From an uncultured Opitutia bacterium (GTDB lineage Bacteria > Verrucomicrobiota > Verrucomicrobiia > Opitutales > UBA953): a stretch of DNA of 55,503 nucleotides. Both the position numbers and the translations under genes were made by a program. The stretch is from assembly GCA_903889525.1 (NCBI GenBank), contig CAISXT010000049.1, positions 1-55,503 on the forward strand. The letters run 5' to 3'. The notes under the pieces were generated by a model that saw only the letters and a list, made by a program, of their open reading frames with translations, did no database searches and was not told the DNA's origin. Within the stretch, counting starts at the first letter, position 1. Each line of letters begins with the position of its first letter. Shown here piece by piece: positions 34,088 through 43,484 of this stretch.

Positions 34088-36640
34088 TTACTCTTTCGGT
34101 ACGACAATCAGTTCCTGCTCAAACTTGGCGTCGAGGTAGCGCTTGGCAAAGGCCTGCACGGCCGCTGCATCCGTCAGGTTCATGCGGCGTTCCCATTCGA
34201 CGTCAAAATTAGCACCCAGATCGGCAACCTCGCGAATCAGAGCACCCTGCATGCGGGCGCCGGCGGATTGGCGGCCTTGGCGGCGGGACACCCGCATGCG
34301 GCGTTTGGCATCCTCGATCTCATCTTTACCGAACTGCCCTTTACGCAGCCGATCGAGTTCGAGTCGCATCTCTTTGACGACTTCCTGGGCCGAAGCGGGA
34401 GCGGTGCCGGCGAAAAGATAGAACATGCCCTGGTCGACGACCTCCACGCGGGAGGCCCCCACGAAATAGGCCATGCCCTTCTCTTCGCGGACACGTCGGA
34501 AAAGACCACTGGCCATGCCGCTGAGTAGCTCTTCGGTGACATTGGCCGCCACCACAGAATCTGGGCCGAAGCCACAGTGAGGAAAGGCAATGGCGACGAC
34601 CGCTTGCTCGCCCTTGGCGTGCTCCAGGAAGCGGCTGGCGACTTGGGTCCGGTGCATCGGTAGGCCTTTGCGTTGCAAGTGGGTTTTAGGCAGGTTGCCG
34701 AAGCGCTCCATGATGAAATCCATGGCTGCTTGTCGGTCAAAGGCTCCGCTAATTCCGACGACGAGGTTATCCGCCACCACCAGGGTGCGATGCAGCTCGC
34801 TGAGGTGCGCTGGGAGGATGCGGGCTAAGGTTTCGGGGGTGCCGCCGGCATCGACGCCCAACGGGTGATCGCCAAAGAATTGACGCTGCAAGCGGAGGCG
34901 AGCCTTCTCGACGATATCATCTTCAGCTTCGCGACAGGCATTAATCGTCGCGGCACGTTCCAGAGCGACGGTTTCCGGCAGGATGCTCGGACACAGCACC
35001 CCGTCGGCCACGAGCTCGGCAATCCGCTTGAAATCAGAACTCAGCGCCTCGCCCCAGAGGCCGCAGGAGACCTGCGAGCCGTGGTCGGCGAAGGTCGCTC
35101 CCATACTGTCAACGGCTTGCGCGACTTCTTCTTTGCTTCGCTTAGCGGTATCGCGGGCAAAAAGCGTGGAAAGCAGTCCAGTGGTCCCCCGGATGTCGGC
35201 GGATTCATAAGCGGCACCCGCTGCAAGGAAAACCCCGATGCCTGCCTTCGGAATAGTCGCGTCATGTTGAAGCACGACGCGCACGCCGTTATCCAGGACG
35301 AGGGTCTCAAACTGGTCCGGAGTGTTGGCTGAGAGGGGGGTCGAAGCACTGGCTTCCGTGCGGGCGCCTTTCATCGTACCGTAAGTAACCGCCTCTGGTT
35401 TGAACCAGCGGCGGGCTTCCCGGGTTAGGTCTTCAGCCGATAGCTTCGCGAGGTTTTCCACGCCGCGCTGCGGCCAGTTGATGTCGTGACCGATCGCAGC
35501 GGCGTAGGCGTTGCGGGACGTGATACCGTGAATGTTCTTCTGGCCATTGACCATGCTCACCACAGATTGGCGGCGGACTTTTTCGAATTGTGCGGGGGTG
35601 ACGCCTTTCTGGAGGAGGCCATCGATCACCTCCCAAATTGACTTTTCAATAGCCCCGGCCGAAGCGGCGGCCTCAGCGGACCAGCTACACCAAGCTAGCC
35701 CAAACTCACGTACACCAAAAGCAGAAGCATCGATCGACAATACAAGCTTTCGCTTTTCGCGAATCTCGTCCCAGAGGAGCGAGCTATTGCCGGCGCCGAG
35801 GACGCCGAGGAAAAGGTCCACGGCAAATCTTCCATCGTCGAAGAGACCTGGCACGCGCCAGCACGCTACGCCTTTAGAGGTATTAATTTCACGGGTTAAA
35901 TCCGTGCGGCGGATACCGCCTTGCGGGGGTTCGGCGGCCGCTGGGGCTTCAATGAGGGGTTTGCGGCCAAAGCGACCGAACCATCGTTCCGCCGCCTCAA
36001 AGACCAGCCCTGGTGCCATGGATCCACCAATGGCGAGCACGACATTACTCGGGACGTAGCGTTGAGTATGGTAGGCGCGTAAGTCTTCCGGGCTGATGCG
36101 CACGAACAGGTCGCGATGCCCGATGACGGGTTGACGGAAGGCGTGTGTGCGCACCGCTTCTTGCAGGACATTTTTGGCGAGAACCTGATCGTGCTCATCG
36201 TCGCACATAGCGATTTCCCGGAGAATCACTTCGCGCTCCATTTTGGCATCAGCATCGGTGATGAGCGGATCAAACACCATGTCAGCGATGGCTTCCATGG
36301 CGGTCTCGAAGCCTTCTTGCGGTGCATCGATATAATAAACCGTCCGATCAAAAGTCGTGTAAGCGTTGGAATTACCGCCACAACGGTGCACCGCATCGGT
36401 CAGTTCGCGATTCGTGAAGCGACCCGTACCCTTGAAGACCATGTGTTCGAGGTAATGGGAGATGCCGGAACCCTCCCAGCGGCCCTCGTGCATGCTGCCG
36501 GTGCGCACCCAGGCTTGGACGGTGCAGAGTCCGATCCCGGGTCGATGCGAATAAATGACCTCAAGTCCATTAGCTAGCACTTGGCGCACGGGGAGTGGGC
36601 CGGCGATCTCATGGAAACTAAGGCCTTCAAGATGAGACAT
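34088..36640 (-). CDS. M16-family zinc protease, fused two-lobe form
   Basis: An 850-residue M16 (pitrilysin-type) peptidase with two fused M16 modules. The first holds the inverted zinc motif HYLEH (residues 62-66) in SGISHYLEHMVFKGT and the downstream Glu ligand in EREVILREIAMCDDE. The second half (from about residue 430, LDNGVRVVLQHDATIPKAGIGVFLAAG) lacks HxxEH and is the inactive partner lobe with RREEKGMAYFVGAS-like features. Pairing of an active and an inactive domain gives the closed chamber that digests peptides. No signal peptide is visible, so it is cytoplasmic or atypically exported. It converges on the AmpG-like gene and diverges from prfB across 233 bp. Confidence 0.9.
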   Translation of the reverse strand: MSHLEGLSFHEIAGPLPVRQVLANGLEVIYSHRPGIGLCTVQAWVRTGSMHEGRWEGSGISHYLEHMVFKGTGRFTNRELTDAVHRCGGNSNAYTTFDRTVYYIDAPQEGFETAMEAIADMVFDPLITDADAKMEREVILREIAMCDDEHDQVLAKNVLQEAVRTHAFRQPVIGHRDLFVRISPEDLRAYHTQRYVPSNVVLAIGGSMAPGLVFEAAERWFGRFGRKPLIEAPAAAEPPQGGIRRTDLTREINTSKGVACWRVPGLFDDGRFAVDLFLGVLGAGNSSLLWDEIREKRKLVLSIDASAFGVREFGLAWCSWSAEAAASAGAIEKSIWEVIDGLLQKGVTPAQFEKVRRQSVVSMVNGQKNIHGITSRNAYAAAIGHDINWPQRGVENLAKLSAEDLTREARRWFKPEAVTYGTMKGARTEASASTPLSANTPDQFETLVLDNGVRVVLQHDATIPKAGIGVFLAAGAAYESADIRGTTGLLSTLFARDTAKRSKEEVAQAVDSMGATFADHGSQVSCGLWGEALSSDFKRIAELVADGVLCPSILPETVALERAATINACREAEDDIVEKARLRLQRQFFGDHPLGVDAGGTPETLARILPAHLSELHRTLVVADNLVVGISGAFDRQAAMDFIMERFGNLPKTHLQRKGLPMHRTQVASRFLEHAKGEQAVVAIAFPHCGFGPDSVVAANVTEELLSGMASGLFRRVREEKGMAYFVGASRVEVVDQGMFYLFAGTAPASAQEVVKEMRLELDRLRKGQFGKDEIEDAKRRMRVSRRQGRQSAGARMQGALIREVADLGANFDVEWERRMNLTDAAAVQAFAKRYLDAKFEQELIVVPKE

Positions 36641-36873
36641 GGTGCTGGTATGCCACTCTCCCGGCCGGGTGCAAGTGCGAGTGGATTCAGGCTCGCTGCG
36701 TGGCGCCGATTCCGGGTGGCTTTGATTGAGCGGAAAACACGGCCCATCAGGTTGGTTCCACTACAATCGTCTCGCCGGGGGGGCGGGCTTAATCTGACAT
36801 TGAAAACGGGCTATCAGCACCGTATGTCCAACGTTCACGTCAGGCTCAACCGACCAATCACCCTTCCCGCTCC

Positions 36874-38019
36874 ATGTACATCCCTCCCGAAATCCGTGCC
36901 GACCTCGAGGAAGTCGAACGTCGCGCCGGTTATCTTTGGAAGTTCCTAGATGTGGCGGCGAAGCAAGTGATGATCACTAAGCTGGAAGAGCAGATGGGGG
37001 CTCAGAATTTTTGGGACAGCCAGAAAGCGGCCCAGAAGGTCATTTCAGAATGTAACGGCTATAAAACTGTCGTCGCCCCCCAGGTGGCTTTTCGCCGCCA
37101 AATCGAGGACGCGAAAACCCTCGCCGAATTGATCACCGAATCCCCCGATGGCACGGCCGATGCCGAAGTCGAAGAACTGCGTAAGTTGGGCACCGATTTA
37201 CTGACCGCGGTCTCCGAATTAGAAATCGCCTCCTTTCTTTCCGGCCTTCACGACAAGTCCAATGCTATCGTGACCGTTAAGGCCGGCGCCGGCGGCACGG
37301 AGTCCAATGATTGGGCGGATCTCCTTTTCCGAATGTACACCCGCTGGGCGGAGCGCCGCGGCTTCAAGGTTGAAGTCGAAGATATCGCCGAAGGTGACGG
37401 CGCCGGTATCAGCCAAGCCACCTTCCGCCTCGAGGGTCCCAATGCCTACGGCTACGTAAAGGCTGAACGCGGCGTCCACCGCCTTGTCCGGATTTCCCCG
37501 TTTGATGCTAATGCCCGGCGTCATACTTCCTTTGCTTCCGTCGACGTCGTTGCGGAAATTGACGACGATATCGATATCGAGATCAACGAGGCCGACCTGC
37601 GCGTGGACGTCTACCGTTCCAGCGGTAAGGGCGGCCAGCACGTCAATAAGACGGAGTCCGCCGTCCGCCTCACGCATATTCCGACCGGGTTGGTCGTGGC
37701 GTGTCAGCGTGAACGTTCCCAGGTGAAGAACCGCGCCCTTGCGATGAAGATTCTGCGGGCCCGTATTTACGAAAAGACGCTCGATGATAAGCGAGCTGAG
37801 ATGGAGAAATACTACGGCGAAAAGGGCGACATCGGTTGGGGTAACCAGATTCGATCCTACGTCTTCCAGCCCTATCAGATGGTCAAGGATCTCCGGACGG
37901 GGGTCGAAACCGGGAATATCCAAGCGGTCATGGATGGCGACATTGATGCGTTCATCAACGGCTGGCTCCGGGCCGGTGGCCCGCGCACTCGAAACAAGGA
38001 TATCAAGATCGACGATTAA
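36874..38019 (+). CDS. prfB: Peptide chain release factor 2 (no programmed frameshift)
   Basis: RF2 releases peptides at UGA and UAA. The 381-residue protein has the RF2 tripeptide SPF ([13 protein letters not shown]), the catalytic GGQ in [11 protein letters not shown], and [13 protein letters not shown]. Most RF2 genes contain an in-frame UGA near codon 25 requiring +1 frameshifting. Here the corresponding position (YLWKFLD) reads through as TTC CTA GAT, so the whole protein is made from one frame and autoregulation by frameshifting is absent. The leader before the ATG is C/T-rich with no Shine-Dalgarno. A 14-bp gap separates it from the next gene. Confidence 0.96.
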   Translation: MYIPPEIRADLEEVERRAGYLWKFLDVAAKQVMITKLEEQMGAQNFWDSQKAAQKVISECNGYKTVVAPQVAFRRQIEDAKTLAELITESPDGTADAEVEELRKLGTDLLTAVSELEIASFLSGLHDKSNAIVTVKAGAGGTESNDWADLLFRMYTRWAERRGFKVEVEDIAEGDGAGISQATFRLEGPNAYGYVKAERGVHRLVRISPFDANARRHTSFASVDVVAEIDDDIDIEINEADLRVDVYRSSGKGGQHVNKTESAVRLTHIPTGLVVACQRERSQVKNRALAMKILRARIYEKTLDDKRAEMEKYYGEKGDIGWGNQIRSYVFQPYQMVKDLRTGVETGNIQAVMDGDIDAFINGWLRAGGPRTRNKDIKIDD

Positions 38020-38033
38020 TCGTCGCCCGTGCC

Positions 38034-39422
38034 ATGCCCTCGCGGGACACCCTTCGTCATAAGCTCCTCGATACTCCTCTGTTCGCAGAGAAAATCTGGA
38101 AGCTTTCTCCAGAGCCTTGGCCCATCACCGACCTGCAGCTTCGCGACATTAAGCGCATCGGGGCCGCCTGCCTGAGTTACCATCGTGCCTTGGAGCGACT
38201 CTACGTCCGCTCGTTCACGGGTAAGAAAATCCTCCGCAATCGCGAAGTCTACGCCCCTTGGGTCGCGGAATATCTTGATCGGTATAAGCCAGCTGGGCTC
38301 ATTGCCCATGGTCGCCATCGCGCCGTGAAAGGCCAGTGTCCGGTCGTCCTGCGGCCTGACCTGCTGATTACTGAACATGGTTTTACGATGACTGAGCTGG
38401 ATAGTGTGCCCGGCGGCGTCGGCTTGACCGCTTACCTCAATGAAGTCTATGCGGAGGATTTCCCGCGCGTCATCGGATCAGCAGTTATGCCAGATCGGTT
38501 CATGGCTTCCCTCGCCCGCTTGACCCCGCAGGAGAAGTTCCCGCTCGTCGCCATCGTCGTCAGTGACGAGGCTGCCACCTACCGTCCGGAGTTTACATGG
38601 CTCGGGGAAAAACTACGTTCACTCGGTCACGACGTCCATATCATCACGCCCGCCCAAATCATGCAGATGGGCGATGGATCGTATATCCCCGTCGACGGGG
38701 CCCCCCGTCGCGTCGACATTCTCTACCGGTTCTTCGAGCTCTTTGATTTGGCCAACGTCAAAGGTGCGGACGGTGTCTTCAATGCCGTCGAGGCTGGCAC
38801 GCTGACCCTTACGCCGCCGATGAAGGCGTTTCAGGAAGAGAAACTCGGGCTCGCCCTCCTCCATCATCCTCAGCTTGCCGAATTCTGGAAGGAAAACCTA
38901 CCGGAAGACCATCATGAGGCGCTCTTCCGCATCGTCCCGCAGACTTGGATTATGGAGAAGACCGTGTTGCCACCTACTGCCGTCTTGCATGCCCCGGGAA
39001 TCGCCGGTCGGCCCATCCGCGAATGGACCGAGCTGGCGGAAGCTTCCCAGAAGGAGCGGAATCTGATTATCAAAGCCAGTGGTTTTCATGAAACCGCCTG
39101 GGGTGCGCGCAGTGTGACGCTGGGCAGCGACGTTTCCCGGGAAGAATGGCTCGAAGCAATCGAGAATGCCTTAAACCCGGAGAACGAGACCTTCCATGTG
39201 ATGCAAGCGTATCACAAGCCGTCGCGCTTAACGCACCCGGTCTATGCTGATGACGGGTCAATTGTACCGGCGGAAGGACGCGTGCGCCTTTGCCCCTATT
39301 TCTTTGTGAACGGCGACACCACTGAGATTTCGGGGATCCTTTCGACTTTCTGCCCAGCGGATAAGAAGATTATCCACGGGATGAGCGATGCGGCCTTGCT
39401 CCCCTGCCATCTGGTTCCTTGA
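38034..39422 (+). CDS. Protein of unknown function, possibly ATP-grasp-like, 462 residues
   Basis: No family is recognised with confidence. The protein is soluble. Notable conserved-looking stretches are VLRPDLLITEHGFTMTELDS followed by VPGGVGLTAYLNEVYA near residue 120, KFPLVAIVVSDEA, HIITPAQIMQM, LYRFFELFDLANV, and late KASGFHETAWGARSVTLG. The arrangement of an acidic TELDSVPGG motif and a late K-A-S-G loop is reminiscent of circularly permuted ATP-grasp or glutathionylspermidine-synthase-like enzymes, which form amide bonds with ATP; this is a guess. It follows prfB by 14 bp and precedes dsbD by 48 bp, in the same direction. No signal peptide is visible. Confidence 0.55.
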   Translation: MPSRDTLRHKLLDTPLFAEKIWKLSPEPWPITDLQLRDIKRIGAACLSYHRALERLYVRSFTGKKILRNREVYAPWVAEYLDRYKPAGLIAHGRHRAVKGQCPVVLRPDLLITEHGFTMTELDSVPGGVGLTAYLNEVYAEDFPRVIGSAVMPDRFMASLARLTPQEKFPLVAIVVSDEAATYRPEFTWLGEKLRSLGHDVHIITPAQIMQMGDGSYIPVDGAPRRVDILYRFFELFDLANVKGADGVFNAVEAGTLTLTPPMKAFQEEKLGLALLHHPQLAEFWKENLPEDHHEALFRIVPQTWIMEKTVLPPTAVLHAPGIAGRPIREWTELAEASQKERNLIIKASGFHETAWGARSVTLGSDVSREEWLEAIENALNPENETFHVMQAYHKPSRLTHPVYADDGSIVPAEGRVRLCPYFFVNGDTTEISGILSTFCPADKKIIHGMSDAALLPCHLVP

Positions 39423-39470
39423 GGCGTTCCCCGCCTTGCTTCCGGTCCGCTTAATGTCCAAGGTGGGTCC

Positions 39471-41510
39471 ATGCGACTCCTTGCCCTCGGATTGCTCACG
39501 CTCACGACCTTGGTCGTCGATCTGGCTGCCGCCGTGCGCACCAAGGTTGACCTCGTCAACCTTACCCCGGAAATACGTGCCGGCGAGAAAGCCCTCGTCG
39601 CATTGCGTTACCGTTGTGATCCCCATTTCCATATCTACTGGAAGAATCCTGGTGATGCCGGCGCCTCACCGACCGTCGAATGGTCCGAGAAATCCGGCAC
39701 CACGATCGGTGATTTCATCTGGCCTGGCCCCAAGTTCCTGGATCAATCAGGAGTCTATAATTTTGTCTATGAAGCTGAGACTTTGATTCTCCTCGAAGTG
39801 GCGATACCTGCAGGCAAGACGGGGCAAGTCACGCTTAAGGGGAAGGCTGAATGGTTAGAGTGCGATGACAAGGGCTGCTGGCCGCATGACTCCTTGGTGG
39901 AGCTGACGGTGAACATCGGTGCCGGGAACGCTGCCCAGAAGTATGACCCCAAGCTTTACCCGTCCCTCCGTCCCTCCTTGGCCGTGAATGGCAAGAGTGA
40001 CGGGAAAATCCTCACCGTGGACCTTCCCTCCGGTCGCAAACTGTCGGACATCTGGTTTCCGGACCGAAACTTCGTCACCCCTAACGCCGCGATTAAGCAG
40101 AAGGTCGTCGACGGAAAATTAACCTTTGAGCTTAAAGAAGCGACCGAGACGCTGGCCGCCGGTCCCGTGATTTTCACGACTCGCTCCGAAGACGGCGGTT
40201 TCGTTGACATCCACGTCAAATTAGACGGTTCGGCGACGAAGGGGTCGACCACTACTGGGCCCGATGCTCACAAGGGGTCGACCGGCGGTTGGCTCGAGTG
40301 GACGCCGGAAGCCCAGGCTGCCGCTTTGGCTGAGGGCAAGATCGTCTACATCGATTTCACGGCCCGCTGGTGCGCCACCTGTCAGGTTAACAAACGTGTC
40401 TATACTCAGGATGATGTGATCAAGGCCTTTGCCACCAAGGGTATCGTCCGCCTCAAGGCTGATTGGACCAAGAAGGATGATGTCATCGCAGCCGAGCTGC
40501 TGAAGTACGGGCGCACGGGTATTCCGCTCAATGTCATTCTGCGCACTGGGCAGCCTCCGGCGATTCTTTCGGAAGCCCTCACGGGCATGGAGGTCATCGC
40601 AGCCTTGAATGCCGTCTCAGCGGGTAAGCCCTACCAAGCTGCAGCGACCAGCCACTCGTTCTTCACCTGGCTCCTGCTCGCTTTTGGCGGTGGAGTCTTG
40701 CTCAACTTGATGCCCTGTGTGTTCCCGATGATCGGCTTGAAGGTTCTGGGGTTTGCCCGGGAAGCTGGTTCGACCCGTCGGACGATTGTACTGCACGGCG
40801 TGCTCTATTCGCTTGGGGTGATTGTGAGTTTCCTCGCGTTGGCGGGCTTGATTATCGCGTTAAAATCTGGCGGGAGTTCCGTTGGCTGGGGTTTCCAAAT
40901 GCAATCTCCGGGCTTCGTCCTGGGCACCTGTATCCTGATGATTGTCCTCGGCCTTAGTTTGGCTGGGATTTTTGAAATTGGCACTGGCCTCGCGGGCACG
41001 GCCGCCGAGGCGGATGGTAAGGGTGGTTCGTGGGGGGCTTTCTTCTCGGGAGTGCTCGCTACGGCGGTGGCGACCCCATGTACCGCCCCTGGGCTCGGTG
41101 CCGCGCTCGGCTTCGCCTTGGATAAGGATCGGAGCACTGCGGAGACACTCCTCTTCTTCACGGTCATCGGCCTGGGGATGGCTCTACCGTACCTCTTCCT
41201 CTCAATCTTCCCCCGGCTCGCGGCTTTGCTGCCTAAGCCTGGCGAATGGATGGAGACTTTAAAGCAAGCGATGGCTTTCCCGTTGTTTGCCTATGCGCTG
41301 TATCTGCTCTGGGTGCTCAATGCTCTCGTCGATGACGCGGCGTGGGTGCGCGACGCTTCACTTGGCATGGCTGTCTTGGCTTCGGCTTGTTGGATCTGGG
41401 GACGCTGGGGTGCCCCGCATCGCACGGATCGCGAGCGCCTCTACGGTAAAGGCCTCGCGGCCTTATTGTTCGTGGGTACGCTCGGATATCTCTACGCTGG
41501 ATTGAACTAA
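39471..41510 (+). CDS. dsbD: DsbD/ScsB-like thiol:disulfide interchange protein with permuted domains
   Basis: A 679-residue exported membrane protein that moves electrons from cytoplasmic thioredoxin to the periplasm. A signal peptide and a DsbD-N-like domain (residues 20-170, with ECDDKGCWP cysteines) come first. A thioredoxin domain follows (about 280-390, IVYIDFTARWCATCQ, active site CATC). The CcdA-like membrane domain comes last (about 395-679), with redox cysteines in LNLMPCVFPM and ATPCTAPG. In canonical DsbD the order is N-domain, membrane domain, thioredoxin; here the thioredoxin precedes the membrane part. A Shine-Dalgarno-like AGGTGG lies about 5 nt before the ATG. A bidirectional terminator follows. 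Confidence 0.88.
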   Translation: MRLLALGLLTLTTLVVDLAAAVRTKVDLVNLTPEIRAGEKALVALRYRCDPHFHIYWKNPGDAGASPTVEWSEKSGTTIGDFIWPGPKFLDQSGVYNFVYEAETLILLEVAIPAGKTGQVTLKGKAEWLECDDKGCWPHDSLVELTVNIGAGNAAQKYDPKLYPSLRPSLAVNGKSDGKILTVDLPSGRKLSDIWFPDRNFVTPNAAIKQKVVDGKLTFELKEATETLAAGPVIFTTRSEDGGFVDIHVKLDGSATKGSTTTGPDAHKGSTGGWLEWTPEAQAAALAEGKIVYIDFTARWCATCQVNKRVYTQDDVIKAFATKGIVRLKADWTKKDDVIAAELLKYGRTGIPLNVILRTGQPPAILSEALTGMEVIAALNAVSAGKPYQAAATSHSFFTWLLLAFGGGVLLNLMPCVFPMIGLKVLGFAREAGSTRRTIVLHGVLYSLGVIVSFLALAGLIIALKSGGSSVGWGFQMQSPGFVLGTCILMIVLGLSLAGIFEIGTGLAGTAAEADGKGGSWGAFFSGVLATAVATPCTAPGLGAALGFALDKDRSTAETLLFFTVIGLGMALPYLFLSIFPRLAALLPKPGEWMETLKQAMAFPLFAYALYLLWVLNALVDDAAWVRDASLGMAVLASACWIWGRWGAPHRTDRERLYGKGLAALLFVGTLGYLYAGLN

Positions 41511-41530
41511 GGCGCGTACCGTCGGTGCAC

Positions 41531-41560
41531 AAAAAAGCCCGCATCGCGGGCCTTTTTATT
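41531..41560. terminator. Bidirectional Rho-independent terminator
   Basis: An A-tract, GCCCGC (41537-41542), ATC loop, GCGGGC (41546-41551), one C, and five T form a hairpin with an A-tract on one side and a T-tract on the other. It lies between the convergent dsbD (+) and pal (-) genes and can serve both. Confidence 0.85.
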
Positions 41561-41577
41561 TTCTAAAGCGAAACGAT

Positions 41578-42195
41578 TCAGAGTGCAGACTTCGGGGCGG
41601 GGGCGTCCGAGCTAGCAGCAGGCGCCGCACGAGAAGCGCCGGCCTTGGGGGCGGCCGCCTTGCTGGCACCCGAGGTGATCGGGCCGGCGTAGTTCACGTC
41701 GACGATGATCGCCTTACGATCCTTGGCGCCGGACTGGCGGCCAGCGGCAGCCTTATCAGCTTGCTGGGAACCAAGGGCCATCACTTCAGAGTTAGCCTGA
41801 TTGCAACCCAACTTCACGAGGTAGTCGCGAGCTGATTGGGCACGACGATCAGAGAGGCCGAGGTTGTATTCATCGGTGCCGAAGTGGTCAGTGTAACCAG
41901 CGATGATGATTTTGGTGCCTTTGGCCTTCGGGGCGACACCATCAAGCTTAGCACGCTCTTTGGATTCGACGGTGTATTTATCGAAGTCGAAGTAGATGGT
42001 GGCCAGAATGGCTTCCGGCGGAATATTACCCGAGCGAATGGCGTCGGCCATGCGGTCGAAACCCGAAGGACGACCGTCGAGGGAATCCGTGCCGTTGTTG
42101 GGGCCGCTATTGGTTGTGAAATCGGAAGGCAGGCGAGAAGGTCCGCAACCGACAAGGAGGGCGGACAGGGCAAGGAGAAGAGAGAGGCGCTTCAT
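41578..42195 (-). CDS. OmpA/Pal-family peptidoglycan-associated lipoprotein
   Basis: A 205-residue lipoprotein with a signal peptide ending LVGC (lipidated Cys17). Residues about 60-155 form an OmpA_C domain (IYFDFDKYTV, IIAGYTDHFGTDEYNLGLSDRRAQSARDYL). The Asp and Arg bind diaminopimelate in peptidoglycan. It tethers the outer membrane to the wall and belongs with Tol-Pal function, although no tol genes are here. The C-terminal 35 residues are Ala/Ser/Pro/Lys-rich (AAPKAGASRAAPAASS) and low-complexity, unusual for Pal, which normally ends soon after the OmpA domain. Convergent to dsbD; monocistronic. Confidence 0.88.
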   Translation of the reverse strand: MKRLSLLLALSALLVGCGPSRLPSDFTTNSGPNNGTDSLDGRPSGFDRMADAIRSGNIPPEAILATIYFDFDKYTVESKERAKLDGVAPKAKGTKIIIAGYTDHFGTDEYNLGLSDRRAQSARDYLVKLGCNQANSEVMALGSQQADKAAAGRQSGAKDRKAIIVDVNYAGPITSGASKAAAPKAGASRAAPAASSDAPAPKSAL

Positions 42196-42250
42196 GGCTG
42201 GTAGGAATTAATTAAGAAGGGGGTCGCGGAGTCGGCAAGCCTTGTCTCGT

Positions 42251-43393
42251 TCAGTAACGAGGCACCTTGGGGTCGACTTTAAGCGACCAGGCGTCGATGC
42301 CACCCTTCACGTTGCTGACTTGAGTATACCCTTTGGACCGGAGGAAATGCGTGACTTTCATGCTCCGACCGCCGTGGTGGCAATGGATGAGCACGGGGAC
42401 GTCCTGGGGGATTTCGGCCAAGCGAGTGGGGATACTGTTCATGGGGATTAACCTGGCTCCCTCGATGTGGCAGAGGGCGAATTCATCGGCCTCCCGGACG
42501 TCAATCAAGAGGGGGGGGGTGGTCGTGGCCAGCTGGCGGCGGGCCTCCTCGACGGTGACTTCAATCGGGTGTTCGCTCATGGAAGGGGTTGCGCAGGTGG
42601 TGGCGGTGTAGCGGGCGGGAATAAGATCCTTAATGACTGCGGCCACCCCACAGGCCGGACAGGCAGGGTCGGCGGTAAGCTTCAAGACCCGTGAAGTTCC
42701 CACTTGGGTATCGATGACCAGCATTTTGGAGTCTGTCCGTTGACCGAGAATGACGGCGATGGCTTCCGCGGCCATCCATGACCCGACTATCCCACAGGTG
42801 GCGCCAAAGACGCCGGCCTCTGCACACGTGGGCACGGAGGCCGCATCCGGCATGACCGGGTAGAGGCACCGATAGCAGCCCCGGCCGGGAAGAAAAACCC
42901 CGACTTGCCCCTCGCCGCGGAGGACGCTGCCGTGGATTAAAGGTCGACCTGCGAGGACGCAGGCATCAGCCGCCAGGAAGCGCGTGGCAAAATTATCCGT
43001 GCAGTCGAGGACGAGGTCGTAACGGGAAATGAGCTCGGCGGCATTCTCGGGCTTAAGCCCTTCCGGGTGGAGTGCGATGCGGGCACCTGGATTGATTTCC
43101 GAGAGGGCCTCGGCGGCCGAAACGGTCTTGGGTAGGCCAAGCGTATCAAACCCGTGGATAATCTGACGGTGAAGATTAGAGATTTCCACCTTATCGGGGT
43201 CGGCGATGCCGAGCTGGCTGATGCCCGCGGCGGCCAAGTAAAGGCCAGCGGGAGAACCGAGGCCACCTGCCCCAAGGATGAGCACCTTGGCGTCCCTCAG
43301 TCTGATCTGACCAGCCTCCCCCACTCCGGGCAGACGCATTTGGCGGTCATAGAGGGCTCGCTCGTGGTCACTGAGGTGAGGATTCGCCGGCAT
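42251..43393 (-). CDS. moeB: ThiF/MoeB-type adenylyltransferase fused to rhodanese (MoeZ-like)
   Basis: A 380-residue two-domain enzyme. Residues 1-250 are E1-like (MoeB/ThiF): ATP-binding GAGGLGSPAGLYLAAAG, DxDxVexSNLxRQ (DPDKVEISNLHRQ), DCTDNFATR, and zinc cysteines in CYRCLYP and CPACG. Residues about 275-375 form a rhodanese domain with the active-site loop IHCHHGGRS (catalytic Cys) and IDVREADEF. This MoeZ/UBA4 architecture adenylates a sulfur-carrier protein C-terminus and then transfers sulfur, for molybdopterin, thiamine or thiolation. No carrier gene is adjacent. The start overlaps an upstream ATG of the divergent ruvX frame by 2 bp, which supports a later ruvX start. Confidence 0.92.
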   Translation of the reverse strand: MPANPHLSDHERALYDRQMRLPGVGEAGQIRLRDAKVLILGAGGLGSPAGLYLAAAGISQLGIADPDKVEISNLHRQIIHGFDTLGLPKTVSAAEALSEINPGARIALHPEGLKPENAAELISRYDLVLDCTDNFATRFLAADACVLAGRPLIHGSVLRGEGQVGVFLPGRGCYRCLYPVMPDAASVPTCAEAGVFGATCGIVGSWMAAEAIAVILGQRTDSKMLVIDTQVGTSRVLKLTADPACPACGVAAVIKDLIPARYTATTCATPSMSEHPIEVTVEEARRQLATTTPPLLIDVREADEFALCHIEGARLIPMNSIPTRLAEIPQDVPVLIHCHHGGRSMKVTHFLRSKGYTQVSNVKGGIDAWSLKVDPKVPRY

Positions 43394-43484
43394 GGCTCAT
43401 AGGAAGACCACAAACAAACCCTGTCAAACCTGCCTGCCGACGTGTCGGGTTGAATTCTGGCCGAAGGTCTCCCAACTTGGGTCC

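Noticed and set aside
36641..36873. A small gene or promoter in the M16/prfB gap
   Set aside because: A forward open frame here overlaps both neighbours in other frames and has no motif. A TTGAAA with a distant TATGTC was too weak to report as a promoter.
42246..42261. CTCGTT-CAGT-AACGAG hairpin at the moeB 3' end as a terminator
   Set aside because: The 6-bp stem overlaps the stop codon of moeB and has no T-run after it on either strand.
43392..43484. Earlier ATG start for ruvX
   Set aside because: It adds 31 Cys-rich residues without family similarity and overlaps the divergent moeB start. GTG 43485 gives the normal length.
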